64,000 nucleotides of DNA. Source: DATFJT01 sp965230755. Its GTDB lineage: Bacteria; Bacteroidota; Bacteroidia; Chitinophagales; Saprospiraceae. The translations under genes and the position numbers were made by a program. This document shows, piece by piece, positions 7,408-16,705 of the stretch. Positions within the stretch are counted from its first letter, which is position 1. Each line of letters begins with the position of its first letter. Under the pieces are notes generated by a model. The model was not told the origin of the DNA and ran no database searches. It was given only the letters and a program-made list of their open reading frames with translations. The stretch covers positions 51,440 through 115,439 of the forward strand of contig CBDDLT010000012.1 in NCBI GenBank assembly GCA_965230755.1, given 5' to 3'.

Positions 7408-8676
7408 ATGTCCGTTGATATTTTACTTGGATTGCAATGGGGAGATGAAGGTAAAGGGAAGATTGTTGACTATTTAGCAGAAGACTATGATATTATAGCA
7501 CGCTTCCAAGGAGGGCCGAATGCCGGACATACCCTAAAAATAGATGGCAACAAGTTTGTTTTACATACTGTTCCGAGTGGAATTTTCAGGAAACACCAAG
7601 TCAATATCATTGGAAATGGTGTGGTGATCGACCCCATTACTTTGAAAAGAGAAATTGAAGGATTGAGGGAATTCGGAATTCCTGTAGAAAAACGTCTGTT
7701 GATTGCCCACAAAGCACATCTTATTCTTCCCACTCATCGCTTGTTGGATGCAGCCAGTGAGCGGAGCAAAGGAAAAGAAAAAATCGGTTCTACTCTAAAA
7801 GGAATCGGCCCTACTTACATGGATAAAACGGGTCGTAACGGATTGAGAATTGGTGAGATATTCGAACCGGATTTTCAAGAAAAATACAGAAAACTCAAGG
7901 AAAAACACTTGCACCTTTACAAACTTTACCCTGAGATTGATTTCGATCTTGAGCAAGAAGAGAACAAGTGGTTTGAGGCTTTGGAAAGTCTAAAAGCTGT
8001 TCCTCAGATCAGTTGCGAATACTATCTCAACGAGGCGATTGCTGCAGGAAAGAAAGTGCTCGCTGAAGGAGCTCAAGGATCCATGCTGGATATTAATTAT
8101 GGCACCTACCCCTATGTAACCAGCTCAAGTACTGTTTCTGCTGGGGTTTGCATCGGGCTCGGAATTGCCCCAAAGTATACCGGAGAGGTAATCGGAATTA
8201 CTAAGGCTTATTGTACCAGAGTTGGATCGGGTCCATTTCCGACGGAGTTATTCGATGAGAATGGGGAGTTGCTGCAAAAAGAAGGAAACGAATTCGGTGC
8301 TACTACGGGAAGACCGAGGCGATGTGGCTGGATAGATCTTATTCAACTGAGATATACATGCATGATTAATGGTGTCAGTCAATTGGTGTTGACTAAACTC
8401 GACGTATTGGATGTATTTGAACAAATTCAGGCCTGTGTGGCTTATGGCATTGATGGCAAGTCTGTAGGGGAGCTACCCATGTTACTGGACAAAGAAATCA
8501 TTACTGAAAACACTCATTTTAATGGTTGGAAAACAGCTACAAATTCCCTGACTTCTTATGATGACCTTCCATCTGAAGCCAAAAATTATATTGATTTTCT
8601 AGAGGGCTTTCTCAATATTCCAATTAAGTTGATCAGTGTTGGGCCTGAGCGAGAAAAAATATTGGTAAAGGCTTAA
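7408..8676 (+). CDS. purA: Adenylosuccinate synthetase PurA
   Basis: Cytoplasmic enzyme joining IMP and aspartate with GTP to give adenylosuccinate, the first committed step to AMP. The N-terminal GTP/IMP-binding loop QWGDEGKGKIVD is at residues about 9-20, followed by GPNAGHTL with the catalytic His. The family blocks GSTLKGIGPTY, EGAQGSMLDINYGTYPYVTSS and ATTGRPRRCGW are all present. At 422 residues it has the usual length. The ATG at 7408 was chosen over an in-frame TTG at 7381 because it gives the normal short N-terminus. Monocistronic in appearance and convergent with the CNNM gene, the two stop codons lying 2 bp apart. Nothing unusual. Confidence 0.97.
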   Translation: MSVDILLGLQWGDEGKGKIVDYLAEDYDIIARFQGGPNAGHTLKIDGNKFVLHTVPSGIFRKHQVNIIGNGVVIDPITLKREIEGLREFGIPVEKRLLIAHKAHLILPTHRLLDAASERSKGKEKIGSTLKGIGPTYMDKTGRNGLRIGEIFEPDFQEKYRKLKEKHLHLYKLYPEIDFDLEQEENKWFEALESLKAVPQISCEYYLNEAIAAGKKVLAEGAQGSMLDINYGTYPYVTSSSTVSAGVCIGLGIAPKYTGEVIGITKAYCTRVGSGPFPTELFDENGELLQKEGNEFGATTGRPRRCGWIDLIQLRYTCMINGVSQLVLTKLDVLDVFEQIQACVAYGIDGKSVGELPMLLDKEIITENTHFNGWKTATNSLTSYDDLPSEAKNYIDFLEGFLNIPIKLISVGPEREKILVKA

Positions 8677-8678
8677 GC

Positions 8679-9923
8679 TTAGTGCTCCTTCACCATTACC
8701 TTAATCAGTTCGATTTTTTTCTGCCCGACCGAGTAGATGATGAAAATATATCTTTCGGTTTCCAGGATTTGGCCTTCCTGAGGTATGTTCTGCAGCTTTT
8801 GCACGACGTATCCCGATAAAGTATTATAATCTCCTGTTGGAATATCGATCTCCTCGTACTTATCATTCAAATAGTCTATTTCCAGTCTTCCCGCGAAAAG
8901 GAATTCATTGTCCGATATTTTTCTCTCCATTTCGTCCTCATCATCGAACTCATCTTCGATTTCTCCAAACAGTTCTTCTAAAATATCTTCCAGTGTTATG
9001 ATACCACTTGTTCCTCCAAACTCATCCACAACACAAGCAATACTGCTGCTATCTCTAATAAAGGCATTCATTAAATTCTTTACGGGAGTCACTTCGGGAA
9101 CTACCATTATATTGAGAAACAAACCTTTTATTTCTTTCGGGCTAGCCAACATCTGCTGATGGTGAACGTATCCAACAATATGATCTATGTCTTCTTCATA
9201 GACAATGATCTTAGACAACTTTGTTTCGGCAAAAAGCGATTTTAACTCTGATATATCTTCATTGAGCTCAATAGATACGATTTCCGGTCGAGGAACCATA
9301 CAGTCTCTAACACGAGTCTCCTTCATACTCAAAGCGCGCTGCAGCATTTCCGTATCAACAGAATCATCTTCTTCATTAGTGCTGGTTATAATGAACTGCT
9401 CAAGTTCTGATCTGGTGAGAAAGCTCTCAGCGATGTCCTCTTCTTTTTTGTAGAATTTACTAAGGATTAAATCCGAAAATCTCAGTGTTATGAATGACGG
9501 AATCAAGAGAATTTTTCGAAGGAAATAGAGGGGATAAGTCAGACCAAAAAGTAAATCTTCGCGATATATTCGAAAAAATATTTTCGGTAAATACTCCCCA
9601 AATAGAAGTACAATTAAGGTGATAAAGGTGGTAATCACCAATAAGGTAATAATTTCGTTTCCGAAGTATTGATCTAGGGTTGGGGATAATAGTTTTGTTA
9701 TTAGATAGGTGAAAACTACAAGAGCGATATTATTACCCACGAGCATGGAAGCAATGAAATCCTGAGGTTTCTCAAAAAAGGATTTGAATATTTTTCCTTT
9801 TCTACCCTTATCAGAAGTCTTGATTTCAACTTTGAGTTTATTTGCGGAAATAAACCCTATTTCACTTCCTGAAAAAAGTGCAGATAACAACAAAAAAACC
9901 AAGGCTGTACATACTATTGCCAT
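8679..9923 (-). CDS. CNNM/CBS-domain transporter-like protein (HlyC/CorC family, GldE-like)
   Basis: Inner-membrane protein of 414 residues. Residues 1 to about 165 form the CNNM (DUF21) transmembrane domain, beginning with the family motif LLSALFSGSEIGF. Residues about 200-320 are a CBS pair (RVRDCMVPRPEIV ... CVVDEFGGTSGIITLEDI), and the last 80 residues are the CorC_HlyC transporter-associated domain. Members are implicated in divalent-cation (Mg2+, Co2+) efflux or its regulation. In gliding Bacteroidota a close relative is called GldE, but no gldD neighbour is visible, so I do not assign that symbol. LptC lies 37 bp upstream on the same strand, so both may form an operon. Family confident; transported ion not known. 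Confidence 0.87.
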   Translation of the reverse strand: MAIVCTALVFLLLSALFSGSEIGFISANKLKVEIKTSDKGRKGKIFKSFFEKPQDFIASMLVGNNIALVVFTYLITKLLSPTLDQYFGNEIITLLVITTFITLIVLLFGEYLPKIFFRIYREDLLFGLTYPLYFLRKILLIPSFITLRFSDLILSKFYKKEEDIAESFLTRSELEQFIITSTNEEDDSVDTEMLQRALSMKETRVRDCMVPRPEIVSIELNEDISELKSLFAETKLSKIIVYEEDIDHIVGYVHHQQMLASPKEIKGLFLNIMVVPEVTPVKNLMNAFIRDSSSIACVVDEFGGTSGIITLEDILEELFGEIEDEFDDEDEMERKISDNEFLFAGRLEIDYLNDKYEEIDIPTGDYNTLSGYVVQKLQNIPQEGQILETERYIFIIYSVGQKKIELIKVMVKEH

Positions 9924-9960
9924 ATCTTAATACCTCTTTTACGCCAGGTACGAAGCTCTT

Positions 9961-10503
9961 TTAAGTTTTTGGTTTCTTAATTTTAATTCTTCCGGTAACC
10001 TTTCTGATTTTCGATTCTGAAAAATCCTCATTCGACTCAAAACCATAACCCTGTATAATCTCATCTTCCTTATGAATCACGCAAAATTTATTGCTATAGA
10101 TTTTTGCCGTTTTTTCATCCCAAATCAATTCCTCTGTTTCCATTCTCTCACTATCCACAGTAGTTAAAACCACACTATCACGTGCAATTGTTTTATCCTC
10201 TTTGGTCAAACGAAGGCCATAATTTGCGATTAAGGTACTCTTGACCTTTTCATTCTCATCATAAAAATCAACCTTCACCCCATTGGGAAATTCCGTTTTT
10301 GGTTCAAATCTATCCACATAATCCAATAACACCGGTCCTGCTATCTTGACCAATAATTGTGCCGAATCACTATATAAAATCTCAACATCCTCCGCTCTTT
10401 GAACCACTACATCACTGGTGTTCTCCAGAGCTTTTAAGTCCATTCCACCTTCAGAACAGGCTAAAAAAGCCAGGACGGATACAAGTAATATCAATAATTT
10501 CAT
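9961..10503 (-). CDS. lptC: LptC-like LPS-export lipoprotein
   Basis: Periplasmic component of the LPS export bridge that hands lipopolysaccharide from LptBFG towards LptA. The 180-residue product starts with a lipoprotein signal (VLAFLAC), so it is lipid-anchored rather than a transmembrane protein as in E. coli, which is usual in Bacteroidota. The rest shows the LptC-type beta-jellyroll pattern: SAQLLVKIAGPVLLDY, then FPNGVKVDFYDENEKV, then RMETEELIWDEKTAKIYS. Start at 10503 chosen over Met at 10521 because it directly precedes the signal peptide. Upstream of the CNNM gene on the same strand. Fairly confident. Confidence 0.82.
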   Translation of the reverse strand: MKLLILLVSVLAFLACSEGGMDLKALENTSDVVVQRAEDVEILYSDSAQLLVKIAGPVLLDYVDRFEPKTEFPNGVKVDFYDENEKVKSTLIANYGLRLTKEDKTIARDSVVLTTVDSERMETEELIWDEKTAKIYSNKFCVIHKEDEIIQGYGFESNEDFSESKIRKVTGRIKIKKPKT

Positions 10504-10611
10504 ACAAGCTCTATGATTCATTTGACTAAGATAAGTTTAAACTTTAATCCTTTTTCTATTTTCAAACGCGGATTGATTAATATTGTGATTCAATTTTGAA
10601 ACTTATTATCT

Positions 10612-10866
10612 ATGAAATTTTTTGCATCTGTCAATATTATGCCTCACGCTGAACTTTTAGATCCACAAGGAAAGACTGTTGAAGCCAATCTTCCGAATAT
10701 TGGATTAAACTCTATCAGTAAAGTGAGAATAGGTAAACACATCGAATTTGCTATTGAGGCTAACAGTGAAGCGGAAGCACGTGAGTTGACAGAAAAAGCT
10801 TGCAAACAGCTTCTTGCCAATATCATTATGGAGTCCTATACGATTGATATAAGTCGAATGGAATGA
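10612..10866 (+). CDS. purS: Phosphoribosylformylglycinamidine synthase subunit PurS
   Basis: Small 84-residue cytoplasmic subunit that bridges PurL and PurQ in the fourth step of purine synthesis. The hallmarks are the N-terminal strand MKFFASVNIMPHAELLDPQGKT, the VRIGKHIEFAIEA segment and the helix EAEARELTEKACKQLLAN. Length is exactly that of the family. Neither purL nor purQ lies beside it; instead the stop codon overlaps the start of rsmI (ATGA), so the two are translationally coupled. Confident. Confidence 0.92.
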   Translation: MKFFASVNIMPHAELLDPQGKTVEANLPNIGLNSISKVRIGKHIEFAIEANSEAEARELTEKACKQLLANIIMESYTIDISRME

Positions 10867-11531
10867 AGCTGATCGTAGTTCCTACTCCAATAGGAAATTT
10901 GGACGATATTTCCTTGCGCGCTATTGATGTGCTGAAAACTTCAGATTTAATCCTTTGTGAAGACACTCGTCAGACTTTAAAACTCTTAAACCACTTTGAT
11001 ATCAAAAAAAGTCTGCAGAGCTATCACGCTCATAATGAACACCAGATTCTAGAAAGAGTATTAGAACTAATCAAAACCAACGAACAAGTTGCTCTCGTAT
11101 CGGATGCCGGCATGCCGGGTATATCAGATCCCGGATATCTTCTAATTCGCGAATGTGTTCAACAGGGAATTCCCCTGGAAGTACTGCCGGGACCTACTGC
11201 TGCAGTAACCGCTGTTGTTGCATCAGGCATTCCTTGCGATAGATACTATTTCCAAGGATTTCTTCCTATTAAAAAAGGAAGGAAGTCGAGGTTAGAATGG
11301 CTTGCGGCCCTAGAGGAAACAGTAATCATTTACGAGTCTCCACATAAAATCATAAAAACCCTAATGCAATTGATCGATCATTTTGGTGCGGAGAGACAAG
11401 CATGTCTTGCCCGCGAGATCAGTAAAATTCACGAAGAATACATTCGAGGAACGCTCAATGAAATTCATCAAGAGATTTCTTCAAGATCAAAACCAAAAGG
11501 AGAAATAGTCCTTATTCTCAGTGGAAAATAA
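10863..11531 (+). CDS. rsmI: 16S rRNA (cytidine(1402)-2'-O)-methyltransferase RsmI
   Basis: SAM-dependent tetrapyrrole-methylase-fold enzyme that 2'-O-methylates C1402 in the decoding centre of 16S rRNA. Visible blocks are PTPIGNLDDISLRAIDVL at the N-terminus, CEDTRQTLKLLNHF, SDAGMPGISDPGY and LPGPTAAVTAVVASG for SAM binding, and FLPIKKGRKSRL. At 222 residues it matches the core domain; the short C-terminal helical domain of E. coli RsmI is absent, as in several Bacteroidota. Overlaps the purS stop by 4 bp. Convergent with lpdA, with 2 bp between the stops and no visible terminator. Confidence 0.94.
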   Translation: MKLIVVPTPIGNLDDISLRAIDVLKTSDLILCEDTRQTLKLLNHFDIKKSLQSYHAHNEHQILERVLELIKTNEQVALVSDAGMPGISDPGYLLIRECVQQGIPLEVLPGPTAAVTAVVASGIPCDRYYFQGFLPIKKGRKSRLEWLAALEETVIIYESPHKIIKTLMQLIDHFGAERQACLAREISKIHEEYIRGTLNEIHQEISSRSKPKGEIVLILSGK

Positions 11532-11533
11532 AC

Positions 11534-12931
11534 CTAGCTATGAATGGATCTTTTAGCTGTAGCATCCATTGCCGCTTCACGAACCGCTTCCGTATATGTC
11601 GGATGCGGGTGGCTAAATATGGCAATATCTTCTGCTGATCCTCGGTACTCCATAACAGCAACAGCCTCTGCAATCATGTCGGCTGCCCTGGCTCCTACGA
11701 TGTGCACTCCAAGGACTTCATCTGTTTCCTTGTGCGCTAGAATCTTCACCAGCCCATCAATATCCATACTGGCTCTGGCTCTCCCCAAAGCTTTATAATT
11801 GAATTTACCCGTCTTGTAAGGTATTCCTGCATCCTTAAGCTCTTGTTCCGTTTGTCCAACCGCAGAAACCTCAGGCCAAGTATATACGACGCCAGGAATG
11901 AGATTATAATTGATATGAGGTTTTTGCCCTGCGAGATACTCGGCCACCAAAACTCCCTCGTCTTCAGCTTTATGAGCAAGCATAGCTCCTCTCACTACAT
12001 CTCCAATGGCGTAAATATGTGGCTTTTCAGTTTGAAGGTGTTCGTTGACTTCGATTCGACCTTTTTGATCCGTCTTAATTCCAACATTTTCCAAAGCTAA
12101 GTTGTCTGTATACGGCACTCTTCCTATAGCGACCAAACAATAGTCTGCCTTCAGTTTCATCTCCTCACCGGACTTGTTGCTCTTGGCTGTTACCGTAGTA
12201 GATCTACTTGTGGCTTGCACATCGGTCACACCCCAATTCAAATAGAACTCCATTCCGATTTTTTTCAAAGAACGCATCAAGGATTTTGAACAATCCTTAT
12301 CCATTCCGGGAATGATTCTATCCAAGTATTCTATAACAGAAACTTCAGTGCCCAACCTGGCATAGACAGACCCCAATTCTAATCCAATTACTCCGCCACC
12401 AATAATCACCATCTTTTTAGGCAATTTGGTAATTTCCAACGCTTCTTTTGAGGATATCACCCGCTTACCATCATAATTGAACATTGGCGGTAAATTGGGT
12501 TTTGATCCCGTTGCAATTATTATGTTCGCACCCTCAATTTCTACTACCTCCTTTTCATTTTTCACCTGAATCTTATGATCACTGATAAAACTCCCCTCTC
12601 CGCGGTAAATATCAATTTTATTCTTCTTCATCAAAAATTCGACCCCGGAGACGGTTTGCTCAACCACTTCAGATTTTCTCTTGATCATCTGAGGCAAATT
12701 GTGCTTTAAACCAGTCAAATCGATACCGTGCTCGGTAAAGTTGTGTTTGGCATTATGGTAGTGTTCTGAGGAGTCCAATAGTGCCTTTGATGGAATACAT
12801 CCCACATTTAAACAAGTTCCTCCTAGGCTATCTTTTTCTATGATAGCAGTCTTCATACCCAACTGCGCACACCTAATAGCCGCAACATATCCTCCCGGTC
12901 CGGCTCCTATAGTAATTACATCGTACTTCAT
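11534..12931 (-). CDS. lpdA: Dihydrolipoyl dehydrogenase (E3)
   Basis: FAD/NAD disulfide oxidoreductase that reoxidises dihydrolipoamide in 2-oxoacid dehydrogenase complexes or the glycine cleavage system. The N-terminal GAGPGGYVAAI Rossmann loop is followed by the redox pair Cys40/Cys45 in GGTCLNVGCIPSK. The NAD-binding GGGVIGLELGSVYARLG and the second FAD motif IYAIGDVVRG are present. The C-terminal catalytic His-Glu pair sits in SHPHPTYTEAVREAA. Length 465 residues is normal. No E1/E2 genes are adjacent, so the complex served cannot be told. Lies 27 bp downstream of the ricT-like gene and probably in the same transcript. Confidence 0.95.
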   Translation of the reverse strand: MKYDVITIGAGPGGYVAAIRCAQLGMKTAIIEKDSLGGTCLNVGCIPSKALLDSSEHYHNAKHNFTEHGIDLTGLKHNLPQMIKRKSEVVEQTVSGVEFLMKKNKIDIYRGEGSFISDHKIQVKNEKEVVEIEGANIIIATGSKPNLPPMFNYDGKRVISSKEALEITKLPKKMVIIGGGVIGLELGSVYARLGTEVSVIEYLDRIIPGMDKDCSKSLMRSLKKIGMEFYLNWGVTDVQATSRSTTVTAKSNKSGEEMKLKADYCLVAIGRVPYTDNLALENVGIKTDQKGRIEVNEHLQTEKPHIYAIGDVVRGAMLAHKAEDEGVLVAEYLAGQKPHINYNLIPGVVYTWPEVSAVGQTEQELKDAGIPYKTGKFNYKALGRARASMDIDGLVKILAHKETDEVLGVHIVGARAADMIAEAVAVMEYRGSAEDIAIFSHPHPTYTEAVREAAMDATAKRSIHS

Positions 12932-12958
12932 ATTAATTTTCTTTCGGTATTCCCTTGT

Positions 12959-14146
12959 TTAATTATTTTTTTTGTTGCCTCTCCTAGAAGAATTACGTCT
13001 TGTTTTATTATTCTTATTTCTAGAGTTCTTGCGTCTCTTACTTTTCTTCTTCTTGTGAACGGGTAACTCGATTGCTCCGGTTACGTCTTCGTACTCCAAG
13101 TCGTCATTTTGAGCATTCAATTCTGAGAAGTAATCGAATTGCTTCAACTCAGTAGGGACTTCTCCCTTCTTATTCATTTTTTTGATCTTCTTTACTGTAT
13201 CGACATCCAAGGCATAGAGTTTACTTCTATAACCATCATTATTGTAGGAGTAATACATAATGCTCTTGAAGATATCCTTCTTGATAAGTTTGGCTACACC
13301 CACCTCAGTTTTAAGTGTAAGAGCGTCACTTGGAAATTGCTGCAAGGCATCCAAGTAAGTGTCTAACTCATAATTCAAACAGCATTTTAATCGACCGCAT
13401 TGACCAGATAATTTGACTTGATTGATGGCTAGGTTTTGATACCTCGCTGCTGAAGTAGAAACTGAGTCAAAATTTGTCAGCCAAGTAGAACAACATAATT
13501 CTCTACCGCAGCTCCCAAGTCCACCAATAAGCCCAGATTCTTGTCGAGAACCTATTTGACGCATGTCCACTTTGATCCTGAATTCTCTGGCATAATGGCG
13601 GATAAGTTCTCTAAAGTCTACTCGTCCATCTGCTATATAATAGAAGGTAGCTTTCTTTTTATCCGCCCTGTATTCTACCTCACCTATTTTCATCTTAAGG
13701 TTGAGGGATCGCGCAATAACTCTAGAGCTGATCATGGTGTCCCGCTCCAACTTTCTCGCTTCCTCTAATGATCGCTTATCTGCATCGGTGGCTATTCTTA
13801 GAATCTTTGGTAGCTTCCCTTTTTCTTTGAACTCCTTTTTCTTCATTTGAAGACGAGCCAACTCACCACTGAGGGAAACTACACCCACATTAAAGCCTCC
13901 GTCGGCCTCCACCGTTACAATATCTCCAGTTACGGCATCTAGAGAAGAAGGATTATAATAGAAGTCCTTTCTAACGCCATTTTTGAAACTAATTTCAACC
14001 GTTCTGAATTCGTCCGGCTCTTTAATATTTAAAGCGCTGAGCCAATCAAAAGTATTTAATTTATTACATCCTCCAGTACCGCATGAACCATTCGACCTAC
14101 AACCCTGAGGCTTACCATCCATGGAGCTACAATTTGAGCACCCCAT
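12959..14146 (-). CDS. PSP1-domain protein (RicT/YaaT-like)
   Basis: Cytoplasmic protein of 395 residues with the PSP1 core (SCGRELCCSTWL and QCGRLKCCLNYE, both rich in Cys). The extreme N-terminus adds a further Cys cluster (MGCSNCSS, then C-x10-11-C spacing and GCNKLNTFDWL). In Firmicutes the homologue RicT is part of a [4Fe-4S] complex linked to RNA maturation and development; metal or cluster binding here is inferred from the cysteines. The C-terminal 35 residues are extremely Lys/Arg/Asn-rich, suggesting nucleic-acid contact. The holB gene ends 4 bp upstream, so the pair is probably one operon, the usual order in Bacteroidota. Confidence 0.85.
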   Translation of the reverse strand: MGCSNCSSMDGKPQGCRSNGSCGTGGCNKLNTFDWLSALNIKEPDEFRTVEISFKNGVRKDFYYNPSSLDAVTGDIVTVEADGGFNVGVVSLSGELARLQMKKKEFKEKGKLPKILRIATDADKRSLEEARKLERDTMISSRVIARSLNLKMKIGEVEYRADKKKATFYYIADGRVDFRELIRHYAREFRIKVDMRQIGSRQESGLIGGLGSCGRELCCSTWLTNFDSVSTSAARYQNLAINQVKLSGQCGRLKCCLNYELDTYLDALQQFPSDALTLKTEVGVAKLIKKDIFKSIMYYSYNNDGYRSKLYALDVDTVKKIKKMNKKGEVPTELKQFDYFSELNAQNDDLEYEDVTGAIELPVHKKKKSKRRKNSRNKNNKTRRNSSRRGNKKNN

Positions 14147-14150
14147 AATC

Positions 14151-15260
14151 TTATATATTTCTCTTCAACAAATAATGAATATTCAATGCTGCATTAAACA
14201 ACAATATCTTTATGTTCGCATTCCGATCAATCCCCAATATAGTCTGATCAATCTCCTTGCTAAGTTCATCCAATTTAGACAAATCCAAAATACTCGACAA
14301 TTTTTCCGCTGAGAGTTTTAGATCCGTTCTTAATTTAATATCATATTGACCTTCGAGATAAACGTAATAGAGCATTTCTTTTATAAACTTTAGCCCGAAT
14401 TCCAAGCTGTTTCTCAGAACATTTTTTCCCTGCTTAATTCCAGACTCTATCAATTCCTTAATCTCCAAAGGATTCCCTTTAAAGGAATACCTTAAAAAGC
14501 TTACAAAAAATTCTCCAACTTCGTCAAGCTCCATATTCAACAAGCGATACGCCTCCTTCATTGATCCTCCTGATAATCTTGCTATCTCCTCATGTTTTGC
14601 CTGTGATGGTGCGTTCAATTTCTTAAATGCCTCAAGCATGGCACTGTCTGGGATAGGTCTCAAGTAAAAGTTCTGAGATCTGGATAGAATGGTCGAAAGA
14701 ATATTTTCCTTTCTATTGGCCAGGATAATAATTTTTGTATTCCTTGGAGGTTCCTCGATGGACTTCAATAGAATGTTGCCTTCTTTTCCAAGGTAATCTG
14801 CCTGCCATATGATAGCGATTTTTCCTTTTGATTCTAATCCACTGGTATTTAACTCTCGAATAAATGATCTCGTATTCTGCGAGGAAATGTTCGGCTTTGA
14901 ACCACCTGAATTCAGCTGCTCCATCCAGTCCACAGCATCGGCGAAGGGATTTTCCAGGATCATTTTCTTCCAATCCTGTATTAACTCACCTACTAGCTGT
15001 TTCCCGATCGTCGGAATTAAAAAACTTAAGTTAGGATGAGAAAGAGTATTAACTCTCGTGCAATCCTTGCAAGTATCACAATAGTGACCGTCCTTAGAGT
15101 TTGAGCAAAAATGTAGCTTAGCAACTCCCATAGCCAACACCAATCCCGCGTATCCCGCTTCACCTATAAGCATTGAACTCTGAGGCCACCTCTTCTCAGC
15201 AACAGAAGATCGTATTTCTTCCCAAATTTTTTCCTGAAATAACGCTTCAGATAATTGCAT
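14151..15260 (-). CDS. holB: DNA polymerase III delta' subunit (HolB-like)
   Basis: AAA+ clamp-loader subunit that helps load the sliding clamp at the replication fork. The ATG at 15260 gives a 369-residue protein starting directly with the SEALFQEKIWEEIRSSV helix; the upstream extension in the same frame would overlap the divergent queD start. The zinc-binding cysteines HYCDTCKDC with an upstream Cys, the SGLESKGKIAIIWQADYL Walker-B-like region, the SIEEPPRNTKIIILANRK sensor region and SRSQNFYLRPI are visible. No full Walker A GKT is present (GEAGYAGLVLA), as in other delta' subunits. Probably cotranscribed with the ricT-like gene. Confidence 0.87.
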   Translation of the reverse strand: MQLSEALFQEKIWEEIRSSVAEKRWPQSSMLIGEAGYAGLVLAMGVAKLHFCSNSKDGHYCDTCKDCTRVNTLSHPNLSFLIPTIGKQLVGELIQDWKKMILENPFADAVDWMEQLNSGGSKPNISSQNTRSFIRELNTSGLESKGKIAIIWQADYLGKEGNILLKSIEEPPRNTKIIILANRKENILSTILSRSQNFYLRPIPDSAMLEAFKKLNAPSQAKHEEIARLSGGSMKEAYRLLNMELDEVGEFFVSFLRYSFKGNPLEIKELIESGIKQGKNVLRNSLEFGLKFIKEMLYYVYLEGQYDIKLRTDLKLSAEKLSSILDLSKLDELSKEIDQTILGIDRNANIKILLFNAALNIHYLLKRNI

Positions 15261-15310
15261 TCGCTTTAAACTTAATCCTATTTTTGCCGTAGTTAATAAT
15301 GATATCAAAC

Positions 15311-15327
15311 TCAATTTGGCAAATTTA
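15311..15327. promoter_or_regulatory. Divergent -7 boxes between holB and queD
   Basis: On the minus strand TAAATTTG (15320-15327) matches the TAnnTTTG box and could serve holB with a leader of about 55 bases. On the plus strand TCAATTTG (15311-15318) differs from the consensus by one base and ends 20 bases before the queD ATG. The two boxes nearly touch, so the promoters could compete. Read by eye only. Confidence 0.33.
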
Positions 15328-15338
15328 AGATTAATTTG

Positions 15339-15746
15339 ATGAGAGTAGCTATTTTTAGAAGGGGGCATTTTAATGCGGCTCATCGCCTACATATTGATGC
15401 GTGGAGTGATGAAAAAAACGCCGAGATCTTTGGCAAATGTAATAATCCTAATTTCCACGGTCATAATTATGAAGTAGAAGTAAAAATAACTGGAGAAACC
15501 GATCCGGTAACTGGTATGCTGATCAATTTGAAGGATTTAAAAGATATCATTCGATATCAAGTAGAAGATCGATTCGATCATAAAAACCTTAATGTAGATT
15601 GCCCTGAATTTGATGATATGGTAACAACGGTGGAAAATATTGTTTATGTAATCTGGAAAATACTACGTGAACATATTGACGATCAATATGAACTCTTAGT
15701 ACGACTTTATGAAACGCCTAGAAACTACGCTGAGTACCCGGCATAA
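15339..15746 (+). CDS. queD: 6-carboxy-5,6,7,8-tetrahydropterin synthase / PTPS family (QueD)
   Basis: Zinc enzyme of the 6-pyruvoyltetrahydropterin synthase family. QueD converts dihydroneopterin triphosphate to 6-carboxytetrahydropterin for queuosine and other deazapurines. Zinc ligands are seen in GHFNAAHRL and in the NFHGHNYEV motif, the catalytic Cys in GKCNNPN, and the C-terminal RLYETPRNYAEY with the pterin-anchoring Glu. 135 residues from the ATG at 15339, preferred over TTG 15336. The stop codon is followed at once by a hairpin terminator. The queuosine role is inferred, as no other que gene lies nearby. Confidence 0.88.
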   Translation: MRVAIFRRGHFNAAHRLHIDAWSDEKNAEIFGKCNNPNFHGHNYEVEVKITGETDPVTGMLINLKDLKDIIRYQVEDRFDHKNLNVDCPEFDDMVTTVENIVYVIWKILREHIDDQYELLVRLYETPRNYAEYPA

Positions 15747-15780
15747 AAAAATGGATTCTCAAATCTGAGAACCCATTTTA
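15747..15780 (-). terminator. Bidirectional Rho-independent terminator (queD / T9SS cargo A)
   Basis: Hairpin 15751-15776 (ATGGATTCTCA, short loop, TGAGAACCCAT). On the minus strand it is followed by a run of seven T. A closely related hairpin lies at 16712-16737 at the end of the duplicated gene, so the terminator was copied with the gene. Confidence 0.8.
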
Positions 15781-15826
15781 TTTCTTGTTTAAAGGAATCG
15801 CATTCCATCGTAGTTTATAATCATGA

Positions 15827-16504
15827 TTAATTCTTCACAAACTGTCTTGTAAACAGGTTTTTTCCTTTATAGTTAAAACTGATCGTGTACAGGCCTCTAT
15901 TCAATTCTGAAAGATTGAGTTCACTTTCACCGACCGGAATATCCGTAATAATTGCTGTCTGTCCCAAGGTATTTCCTATGACCAACTCCACAGGAACCTC
16001 AGCATTGACCTGAAGTACTTCCTGAACAGGATTAGGGTAGAATGAAAATTGAAACTGCTCCAATTCTTCCGCAGAACTGACACTGCCCAATACCCAAGTG
16101 CTCAATACATAGGTCGTATCTCTGGAACCAATGGTTACAAATTTGGTTTCCCAGGTGCAAATTCCAGACTCTCCTTGAGTATTGCCTAAGCTTAGTTTAT
16201 ATTCTTGACGTTCACCTGAGAATAAATCTTCGTCTCCATTATGTATATGTGGAAGATAGCATATTTCGACGCACATGCTGACTTCCCAACCGTCGGGACA
16301 GTCCACTTTGTTTTTCTCCCAATAAAAATTCTGATCCGAGGTTATTGTACTCTCAATATTGCTATAAAGGACATACTCGAACTTGGTCAAATCCTCAGTC
16401 TGTAAATACAATTCGTCATGATCTAACTTGAAGTTTTGAGCTGAAGACAATGCCGATACCAATACTAAAAAGGGAAGTAGTAAATATTTGTTCATAAGTT
16501 TCAT
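15827..16504 (-). CDS. Secreted T9SS cargo protein, paralogue A
   Basis: Exported protein of 225 residues, function unknown. Signal peptide residues 1-22 (hydrophobic core, cleavage after SALSSAQ). The middle, about residues 25-135, has beta-rich sequence and conserved cysteines (VDCPDGWEVSMC and GESGICTWETKF) that probably form disulfides. Residues about 148-225 are a T9SS type A sorting domain, starting FQFSFYPNPVQEVLQV and ending GLYTISFNYKGKNLFTRQFVKN, so the protein should cross the outer membrane by type IX secretion and be cleaved there. It is the downstream copy of a tandem pair and has its own terminator. No enzymatic motif was recognised. Confidence 0.85.
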   Translation of the reverse strand: MKLMNKYLLLPFLVLVSALSSAQNFKLDHDELYLQTEDLTKFEYVLYSNIESTITSDQNFYWEKNKVDCPDGWEVSMCVEICYLPHIHNGDEDLFSGERQEYKLSLGNTQGESGICTWETKFVTIGSRDTTYVLSTWVLGSVSSAEELEQFQFSFYPNPVQEVLQVNAEVPVELVIGNTLGQTAIITDIPVGESELNLSELNRGLYTISFNYKGKNLFTRQFVKN

Positions 16505-16705
16505 GTTTGTTATTCTGTGTGCCTCATAAAGTTATATCATTAGCGCATAAAATACAAATTAGCACTACACTTAACGAGTTGCCTGTGGACGGATTAAAAT
16601 ATTACCTAATAAACAGTGAAAAAAACAAAAGTATATATCGATTGCTTCAATACCCTGGCGGTATGGTTTATTATATAACAAGAATTTACGTAGGGTATCA
16701 GGCAC